A DNA stretch of 64,000 nucleotides from Microbulbifer elongatus. GTDB lineage: Bacteria > Pseudomonadota > Gammaproteobacteria > Pseudomonadales > Cellvibrionaceae. The DNA is taken from positions 231,739 to 295,738 of the forward strand of contig NZ_JAIVKJ010000004.1 of the NCBI RefSeq assembly GCF_020524885.1, read 5' to 3'. The notes below the pieces were generated by a model, which saw nothing but the letters and a program-made list of their open reading frames with translations, ran no database searches and was not told the origin of the DNA. Below are positions 27,072 through 37,741 of the stretch, in pieces. A program made the position numbers and the translations under genes. The stretch's first letter is position 1. Every line of letters starts with the position of its first letter.

Positions 27072-27890
27072 TTACTGCGACTTTTGTTGCTGCGGCGCAA
27101 GTGTGCTGCAGAAATTGGCGAGTTCCACATACTCTTTGACGCTCAGAGTTTCCGGGCGACGACTGGTGTCTACCGGTAACTGCTCAGGATCGAGATCCGG
27201 GAACAGGGGTTTCAGTGCGTTGCGCAGGGTCTTGCGGCGCTGTTGGAAGGCAACGCTAACAATACGCTCCAGCAGGTGTTCGTCCTCTGCCGGATACGGC
27301 AGCGTCTGGTGAGGCACCAAACGCACGATGGCGGAGTCAACTTTCGGGGCCGGACGGAAGGACTGCGGCGGTACCGGGAACAACCCTTGTACGCGGCAAA
27401 AGTACTGAGCCATTACACTCAACCGGCCAAAAGATTTGACTCCGGGCACCGCGCTCAGGCGGTCCACCACTTCTTTCTGCAGCATAAAGTGCATGTCCTG
27501 AATTTTGCCGCGAAAGCTCAGCAGGTGAAAAAGCAGTGGCGTGGAGATGTTATACGGAAGGTTGCCGACGATGCGTAGCTGTTCGCCGTCACCTGCCAGA
27601 CTGCCAAAATCGAACTTCAGTGCGTCTTTTTCGATGATGGTGAAATCGGGGTAGCTACGGAATTTGAATTCCAGCATGGGGATCAAATCGCGGTCCAGCT
27701 CTACCGCAGTGAGTGAGGGGCACTTGTCCAGCAGCAGGGCGGTAATCGCTCCTTGGCCAGGGCCGATCTCTACCAGCTTATCGGTATCTTTAGGGCCAAT
27801 CGCACGTACGATGCGCTCGATAATATTTTCGTCGACAAGAAAGTTCTGGCCGAAACGCTTGCGCGCTTTGTGTTGGAAAAAATTGTCCAT
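27072..27890 (-). CDS. rsmA: 16S rRNA (adenine1518/1519-N6) dimethyltransferase
   Basis: Dimethylates two adjacent adenines in helix 45 of 16S rRNA during 30S maturation (KsgA). It has the SAM-binding motif VEIGPGQGAIT and the catalytic NLPY (VGNLPYNIST). I place the start at ATG 27890, giving MDNFFQHKARKRFGQNFL, which matches family N-termini at 272 residues; a GTG at 27926 would add 12 residues. Neither has an obvious ribosome site. ApaG, often between rsmA and apaH, is absent. Confidence 0.95.
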   Translation of the reverse strand: MDNFFQHKARKRFGQNFLVDENIIERIVRAIGPKDTDKLVEIGPGQGAITALLLDKCPSLTAVELDRDLIPMLEFKFRSYPDFTIIEKDALKFDFGSLAGDGEQLRIVGNLPYNISTPLLFHLLSFRGKIQDMHFMLQKEVVDRLSAVPGVKSFGRLSVMAQYFCRVQGLFPVPPQSFRPAPKVDSAIVRLVPHQTLPYPAEDEHLLERIVSVAFQQRRKTLRNALKPLFPDLDPEQLPVDTSRRPETLSVKEYVELANFCSTLAPQQQKSQ

Positions 27891-27962
27891 GAATATGTTC
27901 GTTTGAATTGGATTAGCGCGCGCCACGTTCAGTTAAATTTGGCGCAGTTACCATTGGTTCAG

Positions 27963-28964
27963 TTAACAGTGACGCAGCTGAACCAGTTCGATGGCTTGGT
28001 GCATGGCGGCGATCAGGCTGCCGGTATCGGCTATGCCCTGGCCGGCAATGTTGAGCGCGGTGCCGTGATCCACGGATGTGCGGATAAACGGCAGCCCGAG
28101 GGTGATATTGATCGCGCGCCCGAATCCCTTGAATTTTAACACCGGCAGGCCCTGGTCGTGGTACATGGCCAAAACGGCGTCACAGCGTGCCAGTTGCGGC
28201 GGCGTAAACAGGGTATCTGCGGGCAGGGGGCCAATCAGATGCATGCCGAGGGCACGCAGAGTATCGAGCGCAGGTTCGATCACCTCGATCTCTTCCCGCC
28301 CAAGGTGGCCACCCTCTCCGGCGTGGGGATTGAGGCCGCAGACACCGATGCGGGGATTCTCGATGCGGAACTGGGTTTGCAGGCTGCGGTACAGGATGGT
28401 CAGTATCTGCTGTAGGGACTCCGCAGAAATGGCACTGCTCACTTCCTTGAGTGGGATATGGGTAGTCGCGAGCGCCACACGCAGGTCGTCGGCGGCGAGC
28501 ATCATCACCACTTTTTCCACGCCTGCCTGTTCGGCAAAGAATTCCGTGTGGCCGCTGAACGGCACGCCGGATTGGTTAATCACCCCCTTGTGGACCGGTC
28601 CAGTCACTAACGCGTCGAAGGTGCGGTCTCTGCAGCCGTCGGCCGCTCGTTGCAGGGTTTCCAGCACATAGGCGCCGTTAGCGGTATTGAGCTGGCCGGG
28701 AGTGGCAGGGGCGGTCAGGGAAACCGGCAGCAGGTGCAGTGCCCCGGTTGGGGTGGCTTCGGCAGGTTGTGCCGGGTCAAACGGCAGCAGTTGCAACTGT
28801 TTTCCCTGCCGGGCAGCTTCCTGTTGCAAAAGTTCGGGATCGGCGATGGCGACAATTTGCGCCCGGGCGATATCCGGTGAGCGCCCGGAGCAGGCCAGTT
28901 TCACTGCCAGTTCCGGGCCTATCCCGGCGGGCTCGCCGGGGGTGAAAGCAATGCGTGGAGTCAT
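27963..28964 (-). CDS. pdxA: 4-hydroxythreonine-4-phosphate dehydrogenase
   Basis: Oxidises 4-phosphohydroxy-L-threonine in pyridoxal phosphate synthesis. A 333-residue protein with the family pattern [38 protein letters not shown], the metal-binding histidine in [12 protein letters not shown], and [15 protein letters not shown]. It lies four bases after surA and before rsmA. Just downstream are two imperfect ~30-base direct repeats starting GTTCAGTTAA (about 27926-27985). Confidence 0.95.
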   Translation of the reverse strand: MTPRIAFTPGEPAGIGPELAVKLACSGRSPDIARAQIVAIADPELLQQEAARQGKQLQLLPFDPAQPAEATPTGALHLLPVSLTAPATPGQLNTANGAYVLETLQRAADGCRDRTFDALVTGPVHKGVINQSGVPFSGHTEFFAEQAGVEKVVMMLAADDLRVALATTHIPLKEVSSAISAESLQQILTILYRSLQTQFRIENPRIGVCGLNPHAGEGGHLGREEIEVIEPALDTLRALGMHLIGPLPADTLFTPPQLARCDAVLAMYHDQGLPVLKFKGFGRAINITLGLPFIRTSVDHGTALNIAGQGIADTGSLIAAMHQAIELVQLRHC

Positions 28965-28968
28965 CCGT

Positions 28969-30348
28969 TTACTGGCTTTCGCTCTCGCTCTCAGTGTTTT
29001 CAGGAGAGTTCGCAGACGGGTCTTTCAGTTCCGGCAGTTTGATTTCCACATAGGCCTGGTCGCGGATTTCCTGACGCCAGTTCTGTAGCTCTTCCTCGTA
29101 GCGACGGTTGCGCAGCAGGTTGGCGGCCTGATTGCGGATGTACTGATCGGTCATGTCCTGCTGGCGACGGCCTTCCACCTGCAAAATATGCCAGCCGAAC
29201 TGGCTGCGGAACGGCATGGTGATCTCACCCACTGGCGTGTTGTTCATGGCCTGGGTGAATTCCGGCACGAACTGGCCCGGGTTGGACCAGCCCAGGTCGC
29301 CACCCTGCAGCATGGTGCCGATATCTTCGGAGTTGTCCCGTGCGGCGTCTTCAAACTTGAGTTCCCCGGAGGCGATTTTCTCGCGCAGTTCGGTCAGCAG
29401 TTTGTAGGCGGCATCATCGTCGCGGATGGCGGAAGTTTTCACCAGAATGTGGCGAACCTTGGTTTGCTCCACCACCTGTTCGGTGGCGCCGCGCTGTTCG
29501 TGGATCTTGAGCAGGTGGAAGCCCGCGTCGCTTCGGAACGGCTTGGTGGTATCACCCACGCTCAGGCCTTCCAGTGCATCGGCAAACAGGGTGGGAAGCT
29601 CTACGGTTTTGCGCCAACCCAGGTCGCCGCCCTGCAGGGCGTTCTGGCCGGCGGAGTTGGAGATCGCCAGTGCGCGGAAGTCCTCACCATTACTGGACTT
29701 TTCATAGATGGACTCTGCTTTTTCGCGAGCCTGGGTCACTTCTTCCGCAGGGGCGCTGGAGCTGACCGGGATCAGGATATGACCCAGCTGGTACTGGGGA
29801 GACTTCCAGAACTCGCCCTCTTTGGAGCGCAGGAAGTTATTGATGTCCTGGTCGGTGATCTGGATGCGGCGGCCGACGCTGCCCTGCTCGACCCGGCGGA
29901 TAATCAGCTCCTGGCGGATCTGCTGGCGAAAGGCGTTGTTGGATATGCCGTCCGCCTCCAGTTTCTGCTGAAATTGCTCCGGGGAGGCGCCCATGTTCTG
30001 CTGAACCCGCGCGATAGCCTGGTCCAGTTCTTCCTCGGAAACGGTGACACCGGCACGGGCGCCCATCTGCAGTTGCAGGCGCTCGACGATCAGCTGCTCA
30101 AGGACCTGGCGGCGGAGGATATCTACGGGGGGCGCCTGCACATTCTGCGCGGCAATCTGCTGGGTGATGGTGTTCATGCGCTGGTGCAGCTCACTGGCCA
30201 TTACCACGTCGTCGTCGACAACCGCCACCACCCGGTCGAGTTTCTGTACTTGCGCGCTGGCGGGAAGGGTAACGGCGCAAATCGCGCACAGGGCCGCGCA
30301 AGCGAGCAGGCCGCGGCGCAAAGGGGTGAACATCTGCATTATTGTCAT
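28969..30348 (-). CDS. surA: Periplasmic chaperone/peptidyl-prolyl isomerase SurA
   Basis: Helps outer-membrane proteins, including LptD, to fold. A signal peptide (to about residue 32, ASA-Q) precedes an N-terminal chaperone domain ([19 protein letters not shown]) and two parvulin domains ([11 protein letters not shown]... and [10 protein letters not shown]...). About 459 residues against 428 in E. coli; the excess is mostly a Ser/Glu-rich tail. ATG 30348 overlaps the lptD stop by one base (TGATG); a GTG three bases earlier is possible. Coupling to lptD matches its client relationship. Confidence 0.95.
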   Translation of the reverse strand: MTIMQMFTPLRRGLLACAALCAICAVTLPASAQVQKLDRVVAVVDDDVVMASELHQRMNTITQQIAAQNVQAPPVDILRRQVLEQLIVERLQLQMGARAGVTVSEEELDQAIARVQQNMGASPEQFQQKLEADGISNNAFRQQIRQELIIRRVEQGSVGRRIQITDQDINNFLRSKEGEFWKSPQYQLGHILIPVSSSAPAEEVTQAREKAESIYEKSSNGEDFRALAISNSAGQNALQGGDLGWRKTVELPTLFADALEGLSVGDTTKPFRSDAGFHLLKIHEQRGATEQVVEQTKVRHILVKTSAIRDDDAAYKLLTELREKIASGELKFEDAARDNSEDIGTMLQGGDLGWSNPGQFVPEFTQAMNNTPVGEITMPFRSQFGWHILQVEGRRQQDMTDQYIRNQAANLLRNRRYEEELQNWRQEIRDQAYVEIKLPELKDPSANSPENTESESESQ

Positions 30349-32966
30349 CACTTTTTCAGTACTTCTCTTTGTTCAAAGTTGGCAATGCCCTGGCTCAGGA
30401 TACGGGTAACCGAACCGCCGAGGCCAGCCAGGCCCTTCAGTTGCAGTTCAATATAGATACCTTCATCGAACTCCAGCTCTTCCGGGGGTACTACATCCGC
30501 CAGGTCGTTATCCAGCTCGCGCCGCCACAGCACGCGAGTGCGGTAGCAGCAAGTGTCATATTCGAGTCCAGCAAGGTACTCCAGTTCCCTGTCGAAGGTG
30601 AAATCGTAGTTGGCCCGGGCGAGGATGGAAAGCCGGTCATTGATGGGCCACGCGGTGGAGATATCGGCCTGGCGCACCGGTCCCTGGATCAGATAGGTAT
30701 CGGTGGCGTCGAAGACCTCTTCCTTGCGCAGGTACCGATAGCCGACATTGAACAGCCGGAAATCATCATCCAGGTAGCGCACGGTAAAGTTCCCGCGATT
30801 GATGGTGTTGTCGGTGTCGTGGTAGATCAGCTCGCTGCTGATGCGCAGGGAGTCCGTCGGGCGGCTCTCCAGGCGCGCGGCAAACTCGGACCTTGGCACG
30901 TCCTGAATAAATTCCGCCAGTTCGATACGGCTGGCCTCGGAATAGAAAATCTGTCCGACACTGGCGGAAAAAATATCCCGCCCGCTGCGCGGATCCACGA
31001 AGCGCGTGGTGAGGCCGAGCGCGGCGCGGTCGGCATCGTCGATACGGTCGTTGCCATTGAAGCGGCTGTCGCGGAACAGCTGGTCGTAGCTAAACGTAAA
31101 CAGCGAGGTATCGTAGAGCAGGTCGTTGCCACCGTCTCTGTTACTGGTGCTCACATTGAGGAAATCTGTCTGGTCTGCATCGCTGCTGGCCATCAGGAAC
31201 AGGCGCGGCTCCAGAGTCTGCACATACTCGTAGTTGAACAGGTTTCCGTAGCGCTCGAAAGCCAGGCCGCTGTCGATGGTGAGCTGGCCCGCGGAGGCCT
31301 CCGGGGTATCCGTGGCGGTGTCGGCCAGAAAGGTGTCCGCCAGCTCGTAGCCCAGATAGATGCCGCGGATCTCCGGGTTGAAAAAGCCCCACAGCCACTG
31401 CTTGTCCCAGCCGAAGCTGTAGTCCACACGGGAACGCTCGGCGTTGACAAAATTCCGGGTGCTCGTGGTGACGCTGTTGGGGTTGTCCACATCGGCAATA
31501 AAGCGGATGGTCTGGGTGTCTGAGTGGTCGAAGCTGGTTACCTCGTGGCTCATCAGCAGCTGCCAGTCGCCCCATTTGTAATTGCCAACCACGTTCAGAC
31601 GGGGCAGCTGGCTGTAGGTGTCGAAGCGGTCCTTGGCCAGTTGCTGGTATTCCTGGGCGCGAATGCTGGCGCGCCAGTGCTCCGTGGTCAGGCTCGCTTC
31701 CGCGGCCTGGTTGAGGTCGGTGAGCGCACGCGCGCTGACGTTTTGCGGAACCTTGAGCTCGGCGTTGTCCAGGTCGCGGAAGTAGTCCGGGTCGCTGACC
31801 TTGGAGTAGTCGATACGAGTGCGCCAGACACCCCCGTTGCCCCCCACCTGGTCCAGGTTTAGGTACCAGCGGTCCTCACCCTTGGCGGGGAGTACCAGAT
31901 CTTCAGGGAAGCCGTCGTTAATAAGGCGGCGGGCGTCTTCATCATCGCCACCTTTGTCATTGGGCAGCCCGGCAACGCGTGCTTCGGTGCTGAATGATCT
32001 GCTCAGGTGGCGGGTTTCCAATTCCAGACCGGTGCCGCGGTACTGTATGTAGCGCGGCACTATGGTGGCGTCCAGCTGGGGAGCGATATTCCAGTAGTAA
32101 GGAATAGCAATATCCCAGCCGTTTTCGTCGCTATTGCTGATACTGGGAAATAGCAGGCCGGACATGCGGTCGTCGCCCACCGGAAAACGTAAATAGGGGA
32201 AGTAGAACACCGGTATATCGGCGATCTCGAGGCGTACATTGCGGGCGGTTCCCTGACGTTCCACGTTGTCGATAGCGATCTCGCCGCCACTCATTCGCCA
32301 AAAAACGTCGTCCGGTTCACAGCGGGTGTAGTTGCCTTCCGTCAGAATCAGCTCCCCGCTCGCCTCGCGGGAGGCAAAGCGCGCTGAGCCGTGTACAAAC
32401 TCATCGTGCACCACGTAGGTAGCGTCTTCGATCGAGGCCGCCTTGCTGTCGGTGTGCACTTCGGCGGCCTTGCCACGCACCAGCAGGCTCGGCTCGCGCA
32501 TCTCGATGGCGCCGCTCAGGTAGGCGGTGCTTTCTTCGCGGTTCACATCGACCTGGTCGGCAAACAGCTGGCGAGAGCCCTGGGTGATGTGCACATTGCC
32601 GCGCAATTGCGCCGTGCCATCTTCCAGCCAGTTGGAGCTGTCAGCGGTGGCGCGCAGTGGCGCCTGCTCCGGTAGCAGATCCGAGTTGGGGTACAGCCGC
32701 GGCGGCTCAATGAAAGCGCCGCCACAAACCGGCGCCAATGTGTGCCTGTAGGCAGGATCCAGCTGGGCTTTTGGGAACCAGTCCAGGTACAGGTAGGGGT
32801 TACCCGAGACGGAGCTGTGCGTTGTAGCGGCTGCCTCGGGCGCATCGGTCTCGGCCGCGCTAACCCAAAGTGGCTGAGCAGCGAGCAGGCCGAAAGCGAG
32901 AGAGCGCGGGCGTGATAATTGTCCAATAGCCAGCGCAAGGCGGCGCCAGCGGGAAGCTTCCAGCAT
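30348..32966 (-). CDS. lptD: LPS-assembly outer-membrane protein LptD
   Basis: Beta-barrel translocon that, with LptE, inserts lipopolysaccharide in the outer leaflet. Signal peptide, then an N-terminal jellyroll (about 110-260), then the barrel. The disulfide cysteines are present as in E. coli: one in APVCGGAF, one in YTRCEPDD and an adjacent pair in DTCCYRTRVLWRRE near the C-terminus. The frame is open 62 codons upstream, but the ATG at 32966 (MLEASRWRRLAL) gives a normal signal peptide; 872 residues. First gene of the lptD-surA-pdxA-rsmA-apaH operon, divergent from amgK-murU. Confidence 0.93.
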   Translation of the reverse strand: MLEASRWRRLALAIGQLSRPRSLAFGLLAAQPLWVSAAETDAPEAAATTHSSVSGNPYLYLDWFPKAQLDPAYRHTLAPVCGGAFIEPPRLYPNSDLLPEQAPLRATADSSNWLEDGTAQLRGNVHITQGSRQLFADQVDVNREESTAYLSGAIEMREPSLLVRGKAAEVHTDSKAASIEDATYVVHDEFVHGSARFASREASGELILTEGNYTRCEPDDVFWRMSGGEIAIDNVERQGTARNVRLEIADIPVFYFPYLRFPVGDDRMSGLLFPSISNSDENGWDIAIPYYWNIAPQLDATIVPRYIQYRGTGLELETRHLSRSFSTEARVAGLPNDKGGDDEDARRLINDGFPEDLVLPAKGEDRWYLNLDQVGGNGGVWRTRIDYSKVSDPDYFRDLDNAELKVPQNVSARALTDLNQAAEASLTTEHWRASIRAQEYQQLAKDRFDTYSQLPRLNVVGNYKWGDWQLLMSHEVTSFDHSDTQTIRFIADVDNPNSVTTSTRNFVNAERSRVDYSFGWDKQWLWGFFNPEIRGIYLGYELADTFLADTATDTPEASAGQLTIDSGLAFERYGNLFNYEYVQTLEPRLFLMASSDADQTDFLNVSTSNRDGGNDLLYDTSLFTFSYDQLFRDSRFNGNDRIDDADRAALGLTTRFVDPRSGRDIFSASVGQIFYSEASRIELAEFIQDVPRSEFAARLESRPTDSLRISSELIYHDTDNTINRGNFTVRYLDDDFRLFNVGYRYLRKEEVFDATDTYLIQGPVRQADISTAWPINDRLSILARANYDFTFDRELEYLAGLEYDTCCYRTRVLWRRELDNDLADVVPPEELEFDEGIYIELQLKGLAGLGGSVTRILSQGIANFEQREVLKK

Positions 32967-33165
32967 CGAGTGAATGGTTCCAGCTATCTTTAGAGTCTGT
33001 TCCGTTGGCGAGAATGTGCGATCAGATCGCAGCGCGCAGCCCGGTTTTGAGGCAATCTGCAGCCAGTTTGACAGAATTTGCGGCCAAGTCCGCAAAATCA
33101 ATGGCTGCGGACTAAGCTGCGAGCCAGGCTGCAGGCAAAGTCGGATGCGCAAAAATCAGCGGTCG

Positions 33166-33194
33166 ATTCTACTTGAATGGCTGCACCCTTGGAA
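33166..33194 (-). promoter_or_regulatory. Possible promoter for lptD
   Basis: Minus-strand TTCCAA (33189-33194), 17-base spacer, TAGAAT (33166-33171). The -10 is good and the -35 fair; the leader would be about 190 bases. On the opposite strand TACAAT at 33228-33233 is a possible -10 for amgK. The rest of the 340-base divergent region (32967-33310) shows only GC-rich inverted repeats near 33246-33275. Confidence 0.35.
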
Positions 33195-33310
33195 ACAATA
33201 GCGGGTGAACCGGGGCGCTGGCGCAGTTACAATGCGCAGTTTTTAGGCGCCCGGAGCGCCGGGCGGGCTCCGGGTCTGCTTAATGATGTGACGATGTAAA
33301 CAGGTGGCGG

Positions 33311-34420
33311 ATGAACGAATGTGTAACCCAGGTCCCTGACGAGCGACGCGAACAGCTGCGCCTGTGGGCCGCCCGCGCCCTCGAGTCTGGCCACGACGAG
33401 CTGCAGGTGCCGCCCCTGGCGAGCACGCTGGGTCTACTGCCCCTGTCCGGTGACGCCGGTTTCCGTCGCTACTTTCGCACTGACACCAGCCCGGCACTGA
33501 TTGCCGTGGATTCCCCCCCCAGCAAAACCAACGTCAATCGCTTTGTCGCCCTGGCCGACTACCTGCGCCGCAATGGCATTCACACTCCTCTGGTGATTGC
33601 CGCCGACATAGAGCAGGGTTTTATGTTGCTGGAAGACCTGGGCGATACGCAGCTACTGCGTGAGCTGAATTCCGACAGCGTGTCCGGCCTTTACGCCGAA
33701 GTCATGAATGAACTTCTGTGCCTGCAACAGATCAGTCGACCGGAAGGCATGTTTCCGCCTTACGATCGGGCGCTGCTGCACATGGAAATGCGCCTCTTGC
33801 CGGAGTGGCTGATTGGCAAACTGCTGCAGCGGGAAGTCAGCGAGGAAGAAAACCAGTTAATCGAGCGCACCTTCGCCCATCTGCTGGACAGCGCGAGCAG
33901 CCAACCACAAGTGCTGGTGCACCGGGACTACCACAGCCGCAACCTGATGATCCTCGAGGGCGAGCGCCCTGGCGTGGTCGACTTCCAGGACGCTGTGTGG
34001 GGCCCGGTCACCTATGACCTCGCATCGCTACTGCGCGACTGCTACATCCGTTGGCCCCGCGAGCAGGTGGAAAACTGGGCGCTGGCCTATGCCGCCATCG
34101 CCGTGGACGCGGGTGTCATCCCCGAAGTCGAGCCGGAGACCTTCTTGCGCTGGTTTGACTGGATTGGCCTGCAGCGCCACTTCAAAGTGCTCGGTCTGTT
34201 CCCTCGCCTGTATCTGCGGGATGGAAAACACGGCTACCTTCCGGACCTGCCGCTGGTGATCCGTTACACTCTTGAGGTCTGTGACAAATATCCGGAGTTG
34301 CAGCCCTTTGCGGACTGGTTCCGTAAAGAGATATTGCCGCTGGTCGAAAAGCAAGACTGGTACCGCGACTACCACACCGCAGGCGAGCGCCAGGCCACAG
34401 AAACCGATATCCCCGAATAA
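33311..34420 (+). CDS. amgK: N-acetylmuramate/N-acetylglucosamine anomeric kinase AmgK
   Basis: Phosphorylates the C1 position of MurNAc and GlcNAc recovered from peptidoglycan, bypassing de novo UDP-MurNAc synthesis (established in Pseudomonas). A 369-residue aminoglycoside-phosphotransferase-fold kinase with catalytic loop LVHRDYHSRNLM and metal motif VVDFQDAVWGP. It is followed nine bases later by murU, and lies divergent from lptD, the conserved arrangement, which supports this call over a resistance enzyme. Confidence 0.9.
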   Translation: MNECVTQVPDERREQLRLWAARALESGHDELQVPPLASTLGLLPLSGDAGFRRYFRTDTSPALIAVDSPPSKTNVNRFVALADYLRRNGIHTPLVIAADIEQGFMLLEDLGDTQLLRELNSDSVSGLYAEVMNELLCLQQISRPEGMFPPYDRALLHMEMRLLPEWLIGKLLQREVSEEENQLIERTFAHLLDSASSQPQVLVHRDYHSRNLMILEGERPGVVDFQDAVWGPVTYDLASLLRDCYIRWPREQVENWALAYAAIAVDAGVIPEVEPETFLRWFDWIGLQRHFKVLGLFPRLYLRDGKHGYLPDLPLVIRYTLEVCDKYPELQPFADWFRKEILPLVEKQDWYRDYHTAGERQATETDIPE

Positions 34421-34428
34421 GCGCGAAG

Positions 34429-35136
34429 ATGACATCCAGACAGAATCCCGCTCCCGTTGCCATGGTTCTTGCCGCCGGATTCGGCAAACGTATGCGCCCG
34501 CTTACGGACAGCATGCCCAAACCGCTGGTCCCGGTGCTGGAAAAACCTTTGATTGAATACACCCTCGAGCGTCTGGCGGCAGCAGGCGTCAAACAGGTGG
34601 TTATCAATACCGCCTACCTCGGCGAGCAGATCCGTGCGCGTCTGGGCAGTGGCGAAAGATTTGGCTTAAGCATTCAATACTCGGTAGAAAGCGAACCTTT
34701 GGAAACGGCGGGTGGCATCACCAAAGCTCTGCCGCTGTTGGGAAGTGAGCCTTTCCTCGTCGTGAACAGCGATGTCTGGTGCGATTTCGATTTCACCGCC
34801 TGGATAGAAAACCCGCTACCAGAAAGCTGCCCCGGCCGACTACTTATGGTCCCCAATCCCCCGCACAACCCGGAGGGGGACTTTGGTATAGAGGGGGGTA
34901 TCGACAAGGGCCTGCTATCCGGAAGTGCCAAACCGCGATACACCTTTGCCGGTATCAGCTACCTGCGCCCTCAGATCCTCACCGGCTACCCGAATGCTCG
35001 TGAACGCTACGGACTTGGGGAAGTTTTCGCGCACAATGAGGACATCATGCAGGCGGAAGTTTACCGAGGTGGCTGGTGTGATGTGGGAACGCCAGAGCGA
35101 CTGAAGAAGCTGGAAGAGAGATTAACAACGAATTAA
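34429..35136 (+). CDS. murU: N-acetylmuramate alpha-1-phosphate uridylyltransferase
   Basis: Forms UDP-MurNAc from the AmgK product. A 235-residue nucleotidyltransferase with the signature LAAGFGKRMRPLTDSMPKPLVPV and a conserved VNSDVWCDFD metal site. Co-directional with amgK and tightly spaced. The pathway bypasses MurA and so can confer fosfomycin tolerance in organisms that have it (known for Pseudomonas; inference here). Confidence 0.92.
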   Translation: MTSRQNPAPVAMVLAAGFGKRMRPLTDSMPKPLVPVLEKPLIEYTLERLAAAGVKQVVINTAYLGEQIRARLGSGERFGLSIQYSVESEPLETAGGITKALPLLGSEPFLVVNSDVWCDFDFTAWIENPLPESCPGRLLMVPNPPHNPEGDFGIEGGIDKGLLSGSAKPRYTFAGISYLRPQILTGYPNARERYGLGEVFAHNEDIMQAEVYRGGWCDVGTPERLKKLEERLTTN

Positions 35137-35264
35137 TTTGCTTATCCATCTAAGCGCGAAGCAAAAACAGCCCAAATAGAAGGCCGGGCCCCGCCCGGTG
35201 ACTGGCCTCCACCGAGCGAAAATAATGCTCCAGGGCAAAAACCTCCAAGTACCGAGAAGAGAAA

Positions 35265-35933
35265 ATGCCGGATTACAAAATTGCACCCTCCATCCTCTCT
35301 GCCAACTTCGCCCGCCTGGGGGAAGAAGTCGACAACGTCCTCGCCGCTGGCGCCGACTGGGTGCACTTCGACGTAATGGATAATCATTACGTTCCCAACC
35401 TCACTATCGGACCCATGGTCTGCAAGGCTCTGCGCAACCACGGTGTAACAGCGCCCATCGACGTTCACCTTATGGTCGAACCCGTCGATGACATGATCCG
35501 CATGTTTGCCGACGCCGGTGCTACCTACATCACCTTCCACCCGGAAGCCAGCAAACACGTCGATCGCTCCCTGCAGCTGATCCAGTCCCTCGGCTGTAAA
35601 GCTGGCCTGGTTTTTAACCCCGCCTCCAGCCTCGATGCCGCCCAATACGTACTGGATAAGCTCGACATGATCCTCCTCATGTCCGTTAACCCCGGCTTCG
35701 GCGGCCAGAAATTTATCCCCGCCACCCTTGGTAAACTCAAGGAAGCCCGCAAACTCATCGACGATTCCGGCCTCGATATCCGCCTGGAGATCGACGGCGG
35801 TGTAACCAAAGACAACATCCGTGAAATCGCCCAGGCCGGTGCCGACAGCTTCGTCGCGGGTTCCGCAATCTTCAATGCGGATGACTATGCGGAAGTTATC
35901 AAGGTGATGCGTGCGGAGTTAGCGCAGGCCTGA
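35265..35933 (+). CDS. rpe: Ribulose-phosphate 3-epimerase
   Basis: Interconverts ribulose 5-phosphate and xylulose 5-phosphate. A 222-residue TIM barrel: [58 protein letters not shown] and EIDGGV near the C-terminus hold the metal histidines and catalytic aspartates. The start is ATG 35265 after GAGAAGAG. The gph phosphatase gene, often found between rpe and trpE, is not present here. Confidence 0.95.
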   Translation: MPDYKIAPSILSANFARLGEEVDNVLAAGADWVHFDVMDNHYVPNLTIGPMVCKALRNHGVTAPIDVHLMVEPVDDMIRMFADAGATYITFHPEASKHVDRSLQLIQSLGCKAGLVFNPASSLDAAQYVLDKLDMILLMSVNPGFGGQKFIPATLGKLKEARKLIDDSGLDIRLEIDGGVTKDNIREIAQAGADSFVAGSAIFNADDYAEVIKVMRAELAQA

Positions 35934-36070
35934 AGCGTATGACCGTGGAGGCAGGCGCTGGCATGCCGGCGCTTGCCGCCTCTACCAGAGATTTGTACAC
36001 TTGCTCGCCGGAATACAGGGAAGCAACTCGACGCTGCGAGATTCTGAAATTGAACTGCACTGCCCCCCAC

Positions 36071-36097
36071 ATGAACAGCTGGCGATGGCGCCACTGA
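36071..36097 (+). promoter_or_regulatory. Possible trp leader peptide upstream of trpE
   Basis: A short reading frame ATG...TGA encoding MNSWRWRH, with two Trp codons in eight, lies 127 bases before the trpE start, the expected place for an attenuation leader. Against it, no ribosome site precedes the ATG and I cannot find a GC stem followed by a T-run between it and trpE. The rest of the 290-base gap has a strong hairpin near 35945-35985, possibly the end of the rpe transcript. Confidence 0.35.
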
Positions 36098-36223
36098 ACC
36101 GCTGAAGCCTGAAGACCCACAAATGAGGTCCGACGGGCGCCTTTCCCGCGGGTAGGATTCCTCAAACGATGCGCAATCCAGGCCCGAACAAAAAAACGAA
36201 GCATTGCACAGACCGGAGTCGCC

Positions 36224-37705
36224 ATGACCCCCAGCGAATACGCCCAGCTTGCGTCTGCAGGATACAACCGCATACCTCTTGTCCGCCGTGTACTGGCCGA
36301 CATTGAAACCCCGCTTACCACCTACATGAAGCTTGCAGCCCGCGACGGCGGCCGCTACAGCTACCTGCTGGAATCGGTACAGGGTGGGGAGAAGTGGGGG
36401 CGCTATTCCATTATCGGGCTGCCTGCGCGCACCGTACTGAAGGTGACCGGTCATGACGTAGTGGTCGAGCGCGATGGCAAAATCGTCGAGCAGAAGACGG
36501 TCGAAGACCCGCTGGAATTTGTTGAGCAATTTAGAAGCCGCTACAAGGTGCCGGAAATCGATGGACTGCCTCGCTTCAACGGTGGCCTCGTCGGCTACTT
36601 CGGCTATGACGTGGTGCGCTATATCGAGCCCAAACTGGCCGATAGCTGCCCGCCGGATACCCTGGGCAACCCCGATATACTGCTGATGGTCAGCGACGAG
36701 CTGGTGGTGTTCGACAATCTGGCCGGCGCGGTGCTGTTTATCGTGCACGCGGATCCGCAGCAGGCAAGCGCCTTTGAATCTGCCCAGCGCCGCCTCGATG
36801 AACTGGTGGGCCAGTTGTCTCAACCGCTGGCCAGCGTTGAGCCGCTGGGCATCGACGGTGAGCACACCGCAGAGGAAGCTTTCACTTCGCACTTTGGCGA
36901 AGAGGCCTTCAAGCAGGGCGTGCACAAAGTCAAAGACTACATCCTGGCCGGCGACGTCATGCAGGTGGTGCCGTCCCAGCGCCTGTCCGCGCCCTTTACC
37001 GTGCCGCCTCTGAATTTGTACCGCGCCTTGCGCAGTCTGAATCCGTCGCCATATATGTACTTCCTTGACCTGGGCGACCACCAGGTAGTGGGCTCCAGCC
37101 CCGAGATCCTGGTACATCTGGAAGATGGCGATATGACCGTACGCCCGATCGCCGGTACCCGTCGCCGCGGCGCCACCGAAGAACAGGACCAGGCGCTGGA
37201 AAAAGACCTGCTGGCGGATCCCAAGGAAATTGCCGAGCACCTGATGCTGATCGACCTCGGTCGCAATGATGTTGGCCGTGTAGCGCAGACCGGTACCGTA
37301 CAGGTCACGGAAAAGATGGTGGTTGAGCGTTACTCCCACGTGATGCACATCGTCTCAAACGTGACCGGCAAGATTAAGCCGGAGCTGCACGCCATCGATG
37401 CACTGCGCGCGGCACACCCCGCGGGCACCTTGTCCGGAGCGCCAAAGATCCGCGCTATGGAAATTATTGATGAACTGGAGCCGGAAAAGCGCGGTGTCTA
37501 CGGCGGTGCTGTGGGTTATCTGGCGTGGAACGGCAACATGGATACCGCCATCGCAATTCGCACCGCGGTGATCAAGGACGAGAAAGTATACGTGCAGGCC
37601 GGTGCCGGCCTGGTAGCGGATTCCGATCCGCAATCCGAGTGGGACGAGACCATGAACAAGGCGCGGGCTCTGTTCCGCGCTGTGGCCATCGCTACCGGGC
37701 AATAA
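36224..37705 (+). CDS. trpE: Anthranilate synthase component I
   Basis: Converts chorismate and ammonia to anthranilate with TrpG. A 493-residue chorismate-binding enzyme with the signatures [40 protein letters not shown] and VYGGAVGY. The feedback-site LLES motif is present near the N-terminus (RYSYLLESV). It opens the trp cluster, which continues with an ion-channel gene and trpG, trpD, trpC. Confidence 0.96.
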   Translation: MTPSEYAQLASAGYNRIPLVRRVLADIETPLTTYMKLAARDGGRYSYLLESVQGGEKWGRYSIIGLPARTVLKVTGHDVVVERDGKIVEQKTVEDPLEFVEQFRSRYKVPEIDGLPRFNGGLVGYFGYDVVRYIEPKLADSCPPDTLGNPDILLMVSDELVVFDNLAGAVLFIVHADPQQASAFESAQRRLDELVGQLSQPLASVEPLGIDGEHTAEEAFTSHFGEEAFKQGVHKVKDYILAGDVMQVVPSQRLSAPFTVPPLNLYRALRSLNPSPYMYFLDLGDHQVVGSSPEILVHLEDGDMTVRPIAGTRRRGATEEQDQALEKDLLADPKEIAEHLMLIDLGRNDVGRVAQTGTVQVTEKMVVERYSHVMHIVSNVTGKIKPELHAIDALRAAHPAGTLSGAPKIRAMEIIDELEPEKRGVYGGAVGYLAWNGNMDTAIAIRTAVIKDEKVYVQAGAGLVADSDPQSEWDETMNKARALFRAVAIATGQ

Positions 37706-37741
37706 CCAAATTATTTTGATCCATTGGAAGCAGTAAGACCG

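Noticed and set aside
33311..34420. Aminoglycoside resistance phosphotransferase
   Set aside because: The fold is shared, but linkage to murU and lptD is the known context of the cell-wall recycling kinase AmgK.
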